Of a stretch of DNA of 64,000 nt, positions 1 through 8,225 are shown one piece after another. A program made the translations under genes and the position numbers. Within the stretch, counting starts at the first letter, position 1. Every line of letters starts with the position of its first letter. The notes beneath the pieces are model-generated. The model saw only the letters and a list, made by a program, of their open reading frames with translations, did no database searches and was not told the origin of the DNA. This DNA is from Caulobacter mirabilis (GTDB lineage Bacteria; Pseudomonadota; Alphaproteobacteria; Caulobacterales; Caulobacteraceae). The stretch is from the NCBI RefSeq assembly GCF_002749615.1, contig NZ_CP024201.1, positions 2,976,001-3,040,000 of the forward strand, in the 5' to 3' direction.

Positions 1-438
1 TTCGCCGGTCCGGTCGGTTCGATGATCCTCGGCCTGATCGTCAGCCCGATCTGCGTGTTCTTCTGCTCGGCGGTGAAGAACGCCGCGAAGTATGACGACA
101 GCCTGGACGCCTTCGGCATCCACGCGGTCGGCGGCATCGTCGGGGCCATCGCCACCGGCCTGCTGGTCAACCCCGCCTGGGGCGGCGCCGGCATCGTCGA
201 CTACACCAAGTGCGCCCTCGTCGACGGCGCCTGGAGCTGCCCGACGGCGACCTACGACATGGGCTTCCAGGTTCTGGCCCAGCTGAAGGCGGTGCTGGTG
301 ACCCTGGCCTGGTCGGGCATCGGTTCGGCCGCCGTCTTCCTGCTGATCAAGGTGGTCGTCGGCCTGCGCGTCACCGCCGAGGTCGAGGAGGAAGGCCTGG
401 ACATCTCCGAACACGGAGAGCGGGCCTACCACAGCTGA
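1..438 (+). CDS. amtB: Ammonium transporter, C-terminal part (5' end outside window)
   Basis: The reading frame is open from the first base and ends at TGA 436-438, giving 145 visible residues. The sequence has the C-terminal features of Amt/Rh ammonium channels: a DAFGIHAVGGIVGAI segment with the pore-lining histidine of the DxFxxHxxGG motif, a second helix near FLLIKVVVGLRV, and a short cytosolic tail reading EEGLDISEHGERAYHS. That tail is the classic AmtB C-terminus that interacts with PII proteins. The protein is an inner-membrane NH4+/NH3 channel for nitrogen assimilation. glnK/glnB would be expected just upstream but lies outside the window. A strong hairpin follows the stop. Confidence 0.95.
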   Translation, partial: FAGPVGSMILGLIVSPICVFFCSAVKNAAKYDDSLDAFGIHAVGGIVGAIATGLLVNPAWGGAGIVDYTKCALVDGAWSCPTATYDMGFQVLAQLKAVLVTLAWSGIGSAAVFLLIKVVVGLRVTAEVEEEGLDISEHGERAYHS

Positions 439-460
439 CCACCGCTGAGGGGATGGAGCG

Positions 461-494
461 GGGCGCGGATCCGAAAGGGTCCGCGCCCTTTCTC
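461..494 (+). terminator. Rho-independent terminator after amtB
   Basis: GGGCGCGGATCC and its near-perfect complement flank a GAAA loop (461-488), followed by TTTCTC. It lies 23 bases after the amtB stop and separates amtB from the convergent genes. Confidence 0.75.
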
Positions 495-503
495 ATGTGG
501 GCG

Positions 504-829
504 TCAGTAGAAGAACGGAGGGACCTTGGCTTCGAGGATGCGGACCAGCTGCGGTTCCATGAAGTCGTAGTCGTCGGGAATGCCGAGCACGATGACGCGC
601 GCGCGCTTGAGATACGGCTTGAACCGCTTCTGGAGCTTGTTCCGGTGACTACGCTCCATCACGAAGATGATGTGTCCGCCCATTCGACCAGTTCCGGCGT
701 GACGGGGTTGCCGCAGCCGTCGTCGAGCCCCGCAGAGGACACCTCGATATCCTCGCGGCTTGCGAAAATCTGCTCGGCGGTCGGGCTGCGCAGCCGGTTC
801 TGGCTGCACACGAACAGGACCGTCTTCAT
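504..829 (-). pseudogene. Low-molecular-weight protein-tyrosine-phosphatase-like gene, frameshifted
   Basis: From ATG 829 the frame reads MKTVLFVCSQNRLRSPTAEQ, which contains the Cys-X5-Arg-Ser phosphatase loop (C-SQNRL-RS). It continues to ...PELVEWAD near base 677 and then loses phase. The expected continuation, IIFVMERSHRNKLQKRF to ...AKVPPFFY and stop at 504, lies in another frame. The shift is explained by an extra AC (GACACATC in place of GACATC on the minus strand, about 671-675). Removing two bases restores a 107-residue protein, the usual size for this small family. The gene begins 13 bases after the ispE stop, so it is probably in one operon with ispE. It is either a recent pseudogene or an assembly error. 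Confidence 0.8.
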
Positions 830-842
830 TGTCTTCGATCCT

Positions 843-1712
843 TCACCCCAGGCGGCAGCGCCGCACCCACCAGTCGGGCCGCATCACCTGCAGGCGCTCG
901 GCCAGGCCCTCGGCCTCGATGTCGCCGGCGCAGAGGGCGAAACAGGTCGCGCCCGACCCGCTCATCCGGCCCAGCAGGGTCTCCGGTTCGCCGCGGATCA
1001 GGTCCAGCGCCTCGCCGATGCGCGGCTCCAGCCGCACGGCCGGCGCCTCCAGGTCGTTGCGGCAGTAGGCCAGGAAGGCCGCCGCCTCCTCGGCGCTCTC
1101 GAACCGCTCCGGCAGCGGCGGCAGGTCGGCGCCCTCCGGCGCGACGGCCTCGTCATAGGCGCGATAGACGGCGCCCGTGGGCGACGGAACGCCGGGATTG
1201 ACCAGCACCGCGTCCAGCGACCGGAAGGTCGGCGCCGGCGACAGCCGCTCGCCCCTGCCCTGGGCGATCGCCGTCCGGGCCCACAGGCAGGCAGGCCCGT
1301 CGGCGCCCAGCTCGGCGGCCACGTCGGTCAGGATCTCGTCCTGGACCGGCAGATCGAGCGCCTGGCGCAGCAGCTTCAGCGTCGCCCCTGCGTCGGACGA
1401 TCCCCCGCCCAGGCCGGCGGCGATCGGCAGCTGCTTGTCGAGGACCAGCCGGAACGGCGGCTTGGGTCCGCCGACCCGCGCCAGCAGCGCCCGCGCCGCG
1501 CGGACGACCAGGTTGTCCTCGCTGGGCGCCAACCCGTGGCCGAACGGTCCCGTGATCCCGAACTCGAAGTTCTCGGCGGGCTGCACGGCGACCCGGTCGC
1601 CGACGTCGGCGAAGACCATCAGGCTGGCGACCGGATGATAGCCGTCGGCGTCCGGGCCGCCGACATGCAGGAACAGGTTCACCTTGGCCGGGGCGAAGGC
1701 CGAGAGGGACAT
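843..1712 (-). CDS. ispE: 4-diphosphocytidyl-2-C-methyl-D-erythritol kinase
   Basis: The 289-residue protein is a GHMP kinase that phosphorylates CDP-ME at the 2-hydroxyl in the MEP isoprenoid pathway in the cytosol. The N-terminus APAKVNLFLHVGG carries the substrate-binding lysine. The ATP-binding motif PIAAGLGGGSSDAGA lies near residues 93-107, and the third GHMP motif LGRMSGSGATCFAL is near the C-terminus. Length is normal for the family. ATG 1712 is preceded by a plausible leader and no longer conserved frame exists upstream. The next gene on this strand, the phosphatase-like pseudogene, starts 13 bases downstream. Confidence 0.95.
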   Translation of the reverse strand: MSLSAFAPAKVNLFLHVGGPDADGYHPVASLMVFADVGDRVAVQPAENFEFGITGPFGHGLAPSEDNLVVRAARALLARVGGPKPPFRLVLDKQLPIAAGLGGGSSDAGATLKLLRQALDLPVQDEILTDVAAELGADGPACLWARTAIAQGRGERLSPAPTFRSLDAVLVNPGVPSPTGAVYRAYDEAVAPEGADLPPLPERFESAEEAAAFLAYCRNDLEAPAVRLEPRIGEALDLIRGEPETLLGRMSGSGATCFALCAGDIEAEGLAERLQVMRPDWWVRRCRLG

Positions 1713-1732
1713 GGGCTTATCTATCTCTGATC

Positions 1733-1826
1733 TGTCATCCCGGCCGACGCGAAGCGCAGGACCGGGACCCAGAAGGCGTCGAACTAGACCCCCGATAGCC
1801 GCTTTGCGGCTTCCGGGGCGACAACA
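1733..1826. repeat. Intergenic palindromic repeat, GTCATCCCGG type
   Basis: Between the ispE start and the end of the TPR gene is GTCATCCCGG...CCGGGACCCAG, followed by a second hairpin (CCCCGATAGCCGC/GCGGCTTCCGGGG). No open frame is present. The opening GTCATCC also occurs in the repeats at 24322 and 53099. Confidence 0.5.
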
Positions 1827-1835
1827 AACGACCGG

Positions 1836-3569
1836 CTAGTTCGCGGCAACGGCCGGCGGCTTGAGCGGCGGCAGGCCGCTCTTGAGCTTGGCCTCGACGT
1901 CCTTTCGGATCGCCTCGGTCGGCTCCAGGCCGAGCGCCCGGTTCCACTGGAACTCCGCCTCGATCTTGCGCCCGACGCGCCAGTAGGCGTCGCCCAGGTG
2001 GTTGTTGATTTCCGGATCGGCCGGCTCCAGCAGGACCGCCTCCTCCAGCCTCTCCACCGCGTTGCGGTAGTCGCCGAGGCGATAGTAGGCCCAGCCCAGG
2101 GAATCGATCATCGCGCCGGACTTCGGATTGGCGGCCACCGCCCGGCGGACCATGTCCATGGCCTCGCCCAGCCGCTCGCCGCGGTCGATCCAGCTGTAGC
2201 CCAGATAGTTCAGCAGCTCCGGCTCGTCGGGTTGCTGCTTCAGCGCCTGCTCCAGGTCGCGCTCGGCTTCCGGCCAACGGTCCGATCGCTCCAGGGCCAC
2301 GCCGCGCATGTAGAGCAGGCGCCAGTCCGGCGACTCGCCCGCTCGCGCGATCACCGCGTCCATGATCTTGGCGGATTCGGCGTAGCGGTCGTTCGCCCGC
2401 AGCAGGTCGGCGTAGTTGATCGAGGCCTCGTCGCTGGTCGGCGCCGCCTCGTAGCCCTCACGCGCCATGCGCAGAGCGGTCTCGTTGTCCTTGGCGGTCT
2501 GGTAGGTCCAGGCCAGCTTGCTGCGAGCCGTCGCGTACTGGCTGGATTTCGGACCGATGCTCTCGTAGGCCGCCCGGGCCGCATCGGTGTTCTTCATCGC
2601 CACATGAACGTCGCCGAGCATCACCCGGGCGTCGTCGCGCTTGGGGTCGAGGTAGAGCGCCATCTGCAGGTAGGCCAGGCCCATCTCGTGGGCCCGCTCG
2701 CCGACCAACGACGCGGCCGGAGCGACCAGAGCCCGCGCCGCGCCCTGGCGCACCGTCGGCAGGGCCGGTGCGCCCTTGCGGGCCTTGGCCCGCGCCGCCG
2801 CAGCCTGCAGCCCCTCGTCCCGCGGATACTTGGCCAGCGCGGTGGCGTAGAGATCCGCCGCCTCCTTCCAGCGGCCGCGGCGCTCCAGGAAGCCGCCGTA
2901 GTCGGGGATGAACAACACGCCGGCGTCGCCCAGGCCGATCAGGGCCTTGTAGTCGGTCTCGGCCTCGTCGTAGCGCTTGGCCCGTTCGAACAGCAGCGCC
3001 TGGCCGAGCTGGCCGAAGACGTCGACCAGGCGGTCGCCGCCGACCTCGGGGCGAACCACCGCGCCCTCCTTGTCGCCCGCCGCGGCCGCCGCCCAGGGCC
3101 CCAGCAACGCCGCCGCCGCCCGGTGCGGCGCGCCGACCTCGCCCGTGGCCAGCAGAGCTTGGGCCTCCTTGCCGCGACCTTCGCCGATGGCCAGGGCCAC
3201 CTTCGTCAAGGCGCCCAGCCGTTTCAGGACCAGTTGGCTGTCGTCGCCCGTGGGAGCCAGCCTGCCGGCGGCGGGAATGTCGCCCGCCAGGATCGCCGCC
3301 ACGAAGGCCCGGTCGCCGAATTCGCCGCTGTCGTCGATGCTGGCGGCCCGAGCGCGGTCAAAGAAGGCGCTGGCCTCCGCGCTGCGGCCGTCGTTCATCG
3401 CCGCCTTGCCGGCCAGGAACAGGCCGTAGGGCGAGGTCTGGGCGCCGGGATCGAAGGGCACGTCCTGGCTGCCGCGCAGGGCCGGATCAGCCCCCATCGG
3501 CTCAGTCGTCGCACAGGCGGCGGCGAAGAGAAGCGGAGCGACGGCGGGCAACAGGAGACGCAGTTTCAT
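1836..3569 (-). CDS. TPR-repeat outer-membrane lipoprotein
   Basis: The start at ATG 3569 gives 577 residues beginning MKLRLLLPAVAPLLFAAAC, a lipoprotein signal with lipobox AAAC, so a longer upstream reading was rejected. The mature part is a chain of tetratricopeptide repeats. The clearest are residues 370-540, for example LLNYLGYSWIDRGERLGEAM, IDSLGWAYYRLGDYRNAVER and INNHLGDAYWRVGRKIEAEF. Such proteins usually act as scaffolds for envelope complexes. No catalytic domain is visible. It lies downstream of ETF-QO on the same strand but is separated from it by a 210-base repeat-bearing gap, so it probably has its own promoter. The specific function is unknown. Confidence 0.9.
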   Translation of the reverse strand: MKLRLLLPAVAPLLFAAACATTEPMGADPALRGSQDVPFDPGAQTSPYGLFLAGKAAMNDGRSAEASAFFDRARAASIDDSGEFGDRAFVAAILAGDIPAAGRLAPTGDDSQLVLKRLGALTKVALAIGEGRGKEAQALLATGEVGAPHRAAAALLGPWAAAAAGDKEGAVVRPEVGGDRLVDVFGQLGQALLFERAKRYDEAETDYKALIGLGDAGVLFIPDYGGFLERRGRWKEAADLYATALAKYPRDEGLQAAAARAKARKGAPALPTVRQGAARALVAPAASLVGERAHEMGLAYLQMALYLDPKRDDARVMLGDVHVAMKNTDAARAAYESIGPKSSQYATARSKLAWTYQTAKDNETALRMAREGYEAAPTSDEASINYADLLRANDRYAESAKIMDAVIARAGESPDWRLLYMRGVALERSDRWPEAERDLEQALKQQPDEPELLNYLGYSWIDRGERLGEAMDMVRRAVAANPKSGAMIDSLGWAYYRLGDYRNAVERLEEAVLLEPADPEINNHLGDAYWRVGRKIEAEFQWNRALGLEPTEAIRKDVEAKLKSGLPPLKPPAVAAN

Positions 3570-3627
3570 GCGCCCCACCTTGCCGGAAACTTGGGCCGCG
3601 GCAAGGCGGTTCGCACCAAGATCGGCA

Positions 3628-3779
3628 ATCCTCCCCGCTCGCGGGGAGGGGGACCATGCGGAGCATGCTGGAGGGGACGGCGCAGACGACAAAAGGGGCT
3701 CCGCCAGCTTCCGCCTGCGCAGCCCCTCCACCGCTCTCCGAGCGGTCCCCCTCCCCGGCAAGCCGGGGAGGAAAGATCG
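3628..3779. repeat. Intergenic palindromic repeat (CCTCCCCG...CGGGGAGG)
   Basis: This 150-base element between the ETF-QO stop and the TPR lipoprotein starts CCTCCCCGCTCGCGGGGAGG and ends CCTCCCCGGCAAGCCGGGGAGG, with internal hairpins (GGACCATGCGGAGCATG, ACCGCTCTCCGAGCGGT). Both ends form strong stem-loops. It may act as a terminator for the ETF-QO gene. Confidence 0.6.
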
Positions 3780-5453
3780 TCACATGTTCGGATAGTTCGG
3801 ACCGCCGCCGCCTTCCGGCGTGGTCCAGACGATGTTCTGCGACGGGTCCTTGATGTCGCAGGTTTTGCAGTGGACGCAGTTCTGGGCGTTGATCTGGAAC
3901 TTCGGATTGTTCCCCTGCTCGTCGTACAGCACCTCGTACACGCCGGCCGGGCAGTAGAGGCGCGCCGGCTCGCCATAGCGCGGCAGGTTGACGTTGATCG
4001 GCACCGAGGGGTCCTTCAGCGTCAGGTGCGCCGGCTGGTCTTCCTCGTGGTTGGTCGCCGACAGGAACACCGAACCCAGCTTGTCGAAGCTGATCACGCC
4101 GTCCGGCTTGGGATAGACGATCGGCTTGTAGTCCGCCGCCAGGCCCGTCGACTCCGCATCGGTCTTGTCGTGCTTGATCGTGCCGAAGACCGAGACCCCG
4201 AGCAGGTGGTTGGTCCACATGTCGAACATGCCGGCCACGCCGCCCCAGAAGGTGCCCAGCTTGCCGAGCAGCGGCTTGGCGTTGCGGACGACCTTCAGTT
4301 CCTTCGCCACCCAGCTGTCGTCATAGGCGGTCTGGTAGGCCTTCAGCTCGTCGCCCTCGCGGCCGTCGCCCAGCGCGGCGTAGGCGGCCTCGGCGGCCAT
4401 CATGCCGGACTTCATGGCGTTGTGGCTGCCCTTAATCCGCGGCACGTTGACCAGGCCGGCCGAACAGCCGAGCAGCACGCCGCCCGGGAAGTAGAGCTTG
4501 GGAACCGATTGGAAACCGCCCTCGGTGATGGCGCGGGCCCCGTAGGCGATACGCTTGCCACCCTGCAGGTAGGGCTTCACCGACGGATGCTGCTTGAAGC
4601 GCTGGAACTCGTCGAACGGGGACAGGAACGGGTTCTTGTAGTTCAGGTGCACCACGTAGCCGATGGACACGTAGTTGTCCCCGAAGTGGTACATGAAGCT
4701 GCCGCCGCCGGTCTTGTCGTCCAGGGGCCAGCCCGTCGTGTGCTGCGCCAGGCCGGGACGGAAGTTCTCGTCCGGGACCTGCCACAGCTCCTTGATGCCG
4801 ATGCCGTACTTCTGCGGGCTCTTGCCGGCGCGCAGGTCGTACTTGGCCTCGATCACCTTGGCCAGCGAGCCGCGCACGCCCTCGGCGATGAAGACGTACT
4901 TGCCGTGCAGCTCCATGCCGGGCTGGTAGTCCGGCTTGTGGTGGCCGTCCTTGGCGACGCCGACGACGCCGACGACGACGCCCTTCACCGAACCGTCCTC
5001 GCGGTAGACCAGATCGGAGGCCGCAAAGCCCGGATAGATCTCGACGCCCAGCGCCTCGGCCTGGCCGGCCAGCCAGCGGCAGACGTTTCCCAGCGAGGCG
5101 ATGTAGCAGCCGTGGTTGTGCATGAACGGCGGCATGGCGAACATCGGCAGATCCAGTTCGCCCGCCTCGCCCAGGATCAGGAACTTGTCCTTCTCCACGG
5201 GGGTCTCGAGCGGCGCGCCCAGTTCCTTCCAGTTCGGGATCAGTTCGTTCAGCGCCTTGGGATCGATGACCGCGCCCGACAGGATGTGCGCGCCGACTTC
5301 GGAACCCTTCTCGACCAAGGCCACCGAGATTTCGCGGCCATGCTCGGCTTCGAGTTGCTTGAGCCGGATCGCCGCGGCCAGGCCCGCGGGGCCCCCGCCG
5401 ACGATGACGACGTCGTATTCCATAGCTTCGCGTTCGACGGCGTCTTCGGACAT
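3780..5453 (-). CDS. Electron transfer flavoprotein-ubiquinone oxidoreductase
   Basis: This 557-residue inner-membrane-associated flavoprotein passes electrons from reduced ETF (fatty-acid and amino-acid dehydrogenases) to ubiquinone. The FAD dinucleotide fold VVIVGGGPAGLAAA is at residues 14-27. The family-typical GAHILSGAVIDP and GCSAGLVNVPRIKGSHNAM motifs are present. The C-terminal ferredoxin-like part has the 4Fe-4S cysteines (YCPAGVYEV and NCVHCKTCDIKDP). Length and domain order are canonical. The acyl-CoA dehydrogenase at 38529 is a possible upstream donor to the ETF pool, although it is not linked to this gene. Confidence 0.96.
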   Translation of the reverse strand: MSEDAVEREAMEYDVVIVGGGPAGLAAAIRLKQLEAEHGREISVALVEKGSEVGAHILSGAVIDPKALNELIPNWKELGAPLETPVEKDKFLILGEAGELDLPMFAMPPFMHNHGCYIASLGNVCRWLAGQAEALGVEIYPGFAASDLVYREDGSVKGVVVGVVGVAKDGHHKPDYQPGMELHGKYVFIAEGVRGSLAKVIEAKYDLRAGKSPQKYGIGIKELWQVPDENFRPGLAQHTTGWPLDDKTGGGSFMYHFGDNYVSIGYVVHLNYKNPFLSPFDEFQRFKQHPSVKPYLQGGKRIAYGARAITEGGFQSVPKLYFPGGVLLGCSAGLVNVPRIKGSHNAMKSGMMAAEAAYAALGDGREGDELKAYQTAYDDSWVAKELKVVRNAKPLLGKLGTFWGGVAGMFDMWTNHLLGVSVFGTIKHDKTDAESTGLAADYKPIVYPKPDGVISFDKLGSVFLSATNHEEDQPAHLTLKDPSVPINVNLPRYGEPARLYCPAGVYEVLYDEQGNNPKFQINAQNCVHCKTCDIKDPSQNIVWTTPEGGGGPNYPNM

Positions 5454-5537
5454 GGCCGCAATCCCCTTTGTTCCTCAGGGGACTTATTCTGAGGCGACGC
5501 AAGGGCGGTCAAGCAGGAACCGTTAGTTGAGAACCGC

Positions 5538-5747
5538 TCACAACTGCTGGAAATAGACCGGCTTCAGCTCTCCGGTCTCCGACTGCACCAGCACTTCGGC
5601 CAGGTGGCCGGCGCCAGCGGCTTCCCGCGCCAGGGATTGCGCGGCGCTCAAGGCGGTCTCCGGCGTATCGAAGAAGCCCATCGCCTTGCGGGCGCAGACC
5701 ACTTTCCAGATCTCTCCGACACGCACTACCGCGTAACTGAAACTCAT
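5538..5747 (-). CDS. Small hypothetical protein, 69 aa
   Basis: The protein begins MSFSYAVVRVGEIWKVVCARKA and ends ELKPVYFQQL. ATG 5747 is preceded by GGAGG at good spacing (ACGGAGGCCTGCATG), so an upstream in-frame start was not used. The pattern of a short beta strand with WK and a helix containing ALSAAQSLAREA resembles small DUF2188-like proteins, but this is only a shape resemblance. There is no signal peptide or membrane segment. It starts 14 bases after a second small gene on the same strand. Confidence 0.75.
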   Translation of the reverse strand: MSFSYAVVRVGEIWKVVCARKAMGFFDTPETALSAAQSLAREAAGAGHLAEVLVQSETGELKPVYFQQL

Positions 5748-5761
5748 GCAGGCCTCCGTTG

Positions 5762-5980
5762 TCACACGCGACGGCTCAGCCGCCCCAGAGGGCAGCCCGA
5801 GCACAGCCCGGCCAGGTCGCGCAGGTATTCAGCGATCAGGAGCGTGTGGGCGCCGGTCGGGACGAAGGAACGCCCCTCCGCGATGACCGCCAGCCGCGGA
5901 CAGTCGCCGGCGATGCAGCGCCGTCGACACACGCTTTCGAACCAGGGCGCGGACGCCCGATAAGACGCTCCCACCGTCAA
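5762..5980 (-). CDS. Small cysteine-rich hypothetical protein, 72 aa
   Basis: The proposed TTG start at 5980 follows GCGAGG at 6-base spacing. The frame ends at TGA 5762, 14 bases before the next small gene. Codons are strongly G/C at third position from residue 15 on, which supports real coding. Five cysteines are visible (SVCRRRCIAGDCPRL and LCSGCPLG), reminiscent of a small metal- or Fe-S-binding protein, but no known family is recognised. A GTG inside (ESV) is an alternative start. Its existence is inferred from codon bias and spacing only. Confidence 0.45.
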   Translation of the reverse strand: MTVGASYRASAPWFESVCRRRCIAGDCPRLAVIAEGRSFVPTGAHTLLIAEYLRDLAGLCSGCPLGRLSRRV

Positions 5981-6132
5981 GGCGAACCTCGCTGGCCCAC
6001 CCCCGCCTCTTGCCCAGTATCGGCGGCCATGACCAACCGATCGTGAACATTCGTGGTTTACGCGGGCTCCTTACTCGGCCGGCGGGCTTCGACGCCCTAT
6101 CGACGGCCGCCGGGGGCGGCTAAGGTGCCGGG

Positions 6133-6963
6133 GTGACTCCCGCCGATCCGTCATCAGCCGCCGCGCGCCGCGCCACCGAAAGCGCCCTCGCCTTCTGGGC
6201 GGACGCCGGCGTCGATGTCGCCTACGCCGACGCGCCGATCGACCGCCTGGCGGAGGGCATGGAGCGGCTGAAGGCCAAACCGGCCCCGGCGGCGCCCAAG
6301 CCGCTCAAGGGCGCGGCCACGCCGCTGCAGTCGCCCGATGTCGGCGCCGCCCTGGCCCAGGCCCGCGCCGCCGCGGCCGCCGCCCAGGATCTGGACGCGC
6401 TCAAGGCCGCGATCGAGGCGTTCGACGGCTGCGGCCTGAAGTTCGAAGGCGCCCGCCAGGCGGTGTTCGCGCGTGGGACGCCCGACGCGCCCCTGATGAT
6501 CATCGGCGAAGGCCCCGGCCAGGAGGAGGACGCCCGCGGCGAGCCCTTCGTCGGCCGCGCCGGCCAGCTGCTGGACCGGATGATCGCCGCCGCCGGCCTG
6601 GACGGCCGGGTGTTCATCACCAACACCGTCTTCTGGCGGCCGCCGGGCAACCGCACGCCGTCTCCCGCCGAGCAGGCGGTCTGCGCGCCCTTCCTGGAAC
6701 GGGCGATCCAGCTGGTGAACCCCAAGATGCTGCTGCTGGCCGGCGGGGCCTCGGCCAAGTCGGTGCTGAAGCGCGAGGAAGGCATCCTGTCGATGCGCGG
6801 CCGCTGGTTCGAGTGGCATGGCGAGGCGAGCGGCCTGACCCTGCCCGCACTGCCGACCCTGCACCCCGCCTTCCTGCTCCGCCAGCCGGCGGCGAAGAAG
6901 AAGGCCTGGCAGGATCTGCTGATGCTGACCGAACGGCTGGACCGCCCGGAGCGCCCGGACTAG
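6133..6963 (+). CDS. Uracil-DNA glycosylase family protein (family-4-like, cysteine-poor)
   Basis: This 276-residue enzyme (GTG start) is predicted to excise uracil from DNA in base-excision repair. The core has family-4 motifs: GEGPGQEEDARGEPFVG (about residues 124-140), TNTVFWRPPGNRTP and TLHPAFLLRQ. The first 100 residues are an Ala/Pro-rich extension unlike the compact enzymes. Classical family-4 enzymes hold a 4Fe-4S cluster with four cysteines. Only two cysteines remain here (DGCGLKFEG and AVCAPFLER), and the usual KCRPPGN motif reads FWRPPGN, so the cluster is probably absent. It lies 27 bases before the next gene. Confidence 0.88.
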   Translation: MTPADPSSAAARRATESALAFWADAGVDVAYADAPIDRLAEGMERLKAKPAPAAPKPLKGAATPLQSPDVGAALAQARAAAAAAQDLDALKAAIEAFDGCGLKFEGARQAVFARGTPDAPLMIIGEGPGQEEDARGEPFVGRAGQLLDRMIAAAGLDGRVFITNTVFWRPPGNRTPSPAEQAVCAPFLERAIQLVNPKMLLLAGGASAKSVLKREEGILSMRGRWFEWHGEASGLTLPALPTLHPAFLLRQPAAKKKAWQDLLMLTERLDRPERPD

Positions 6964-6990
6964 CGTCCCCGGCAAGGGGAGCTCATCCAG

Positions 6991-8094
6991 ATGAAACCTG
7001 AAGTCTGCACCGTCGCCGGCCTGGCGCTGCTGGCCGTCGCCGCGACCGCCGGCGCCCAGCCGGCCCAACGCCAGAGCTATCCGATCGTGGGGATCAACGG
7101 CTACCCCAAGTTCACCGACCCGAGCGCCGGCGTTCCGGAACCGATGCGCCGCGTCGCGCCGGCCGACGGCCTGTTCGCCTTGCTGCCCAAGGACGATCCG
7201 TCGGTCGCCTACGCCAAGACCGCTCAGCCCGGCGAGTCGGTCATGCTGGACCTGGCGGTGGACTACGCCGGCAAGGTCGTCGGCTGCGAACTCTGGCCGC
7301 AGGACCGCCGAACGGGGCTGGGCGAAGGGCTGTGCGAGCGCGTCGCCGCCCGCGCCCGGTTCAGGCCCGCCATCGACGAGACCGGAATCCCCGTGCCCGA
7401 CCGCTACATCTTCCATGCCGGCGTCGACCTGTCCTGGAAGCCGATGCCAGCGATGGTCGGCCTGCGCCCGCCGTCTCCGGTCATGATCGCGCCGACCGCC
7501 AGCTGGCCGCCCAACCGCGACTTCATGACGATCAGGGTCGACAAGCTCGACCAGCTCCCAGGCGGACCGGACTCGCCCCTGGCCAACGCAGCGCCCTGGA
7601 CCGGGGTCCTCTACGCCCCGGAAGCGCAGGGCGAGCGCTGCCGTGTCCTGGGGTCGTCGGGCGATCCGGCTTTCGACAGGCGCGCCTGCGCCGCCGCCGC
7701 CAACGGTCGCTACAGCATCTCGCCGGACACGCCGCCCAACCATCGGGGGATCCAGCTCCATTTCGTCCTGGTCGACGGCAAGCCGCGAGCGCTCGTCCCG
7801 GTGCAGAAATGGTCCTCCCGCGCCGCTGCGCCGGAGGCTGTCCGCGCCGCCGTCGCCGCCGCCCTGCCCGCGGTCGCCGCGGATCGCCTGACGCTCAACG
7901 TCCGGATCGATCCGGCCGGCGCGCCGACGAGCTGTCGGATCGAGACCTCCTCGGAGTCGGACGACGCCGACGTCGCCGCCTGCGCAGCAGCCCGCAAAGC
8001 CGGTCCCTACGTCCCCGCAAAGGACGTCTTCGGACGTCCCATGACCTCCGTGCTCTACGACTGGAACCCCATCCTGCCCGCGACCTCGCCCTAG
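6991..8094 (+). CDS. Secreted protein with two TonB-C-terminal-like domains
   Basis: The 367 residues begin with a signal peptide (LALLAVAATAGAQ). There are two segments that resemble the C-terminal domain of energy transducers: VDYAGKVVGCELWPQ...LCERVAARARFRPA (residues 85-135) and LNVRIDPAGAPTSCRIETSS...AACAAARKAGPYVPA (about 298-345). The membrane anchor and proline-rich spacer of a real TonB are missing, so it is probably a periplasmic protein using the fold for something else. It follows the glycosylase gene closely but need not share its function. Confidence 0.7.
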   Translation: MKPEVCTVAGLALLAVAATAGAQPAQRQSYPIVGINGYPKFTDPSAGVPEPMRRVAPADGLFALLPKDDPSVAYAKTAQPGESVMLDLAVDYAGKVVGCELWPQDRRTGLGEGLCERVAARARFRPAIDETGIPVPDRYIFHAGVDLSWKPMPAMVGLRPPSPVMIAPTASWPPNRDFMTIRVDKLDQLPGGPDSPLANAAPWTGVLYAPEAQGERCRVLGSSGDPAFDRRACAAAANGRYSISPDTPPNHRGIQLHFVLVDGKPRALVPVQKWSSRAAAPEAVRAAVAAALPAVAADRLTLNVRIDPAGAPTSCRIETSSESDDADVAACAAARKAGPYVPAKDVFGRPMTSVLYDWNPILPATSP

Positions 8095-8225
8095 GCCGCC
8101 TTTCGGGTCGCGCGGGCGGACGAACTCCCCTAGAAGGCGACCCTCCCCCCGCGCCTCGGCGCCGGACCGTTTCGCCCCGGCGAATCGGCCGTCACGCATC
8201 GCCGGCGCCGATCCGAAAGACCGCC

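Noticed and set aside
1998..5492. A 1164-codon plus-strand open frame antisense to the TPR and ETF-QO genes
   Set aside because: It is the mirror of GC-rich codons in two well-recognised genes. The product is low-complexity and matches no family.
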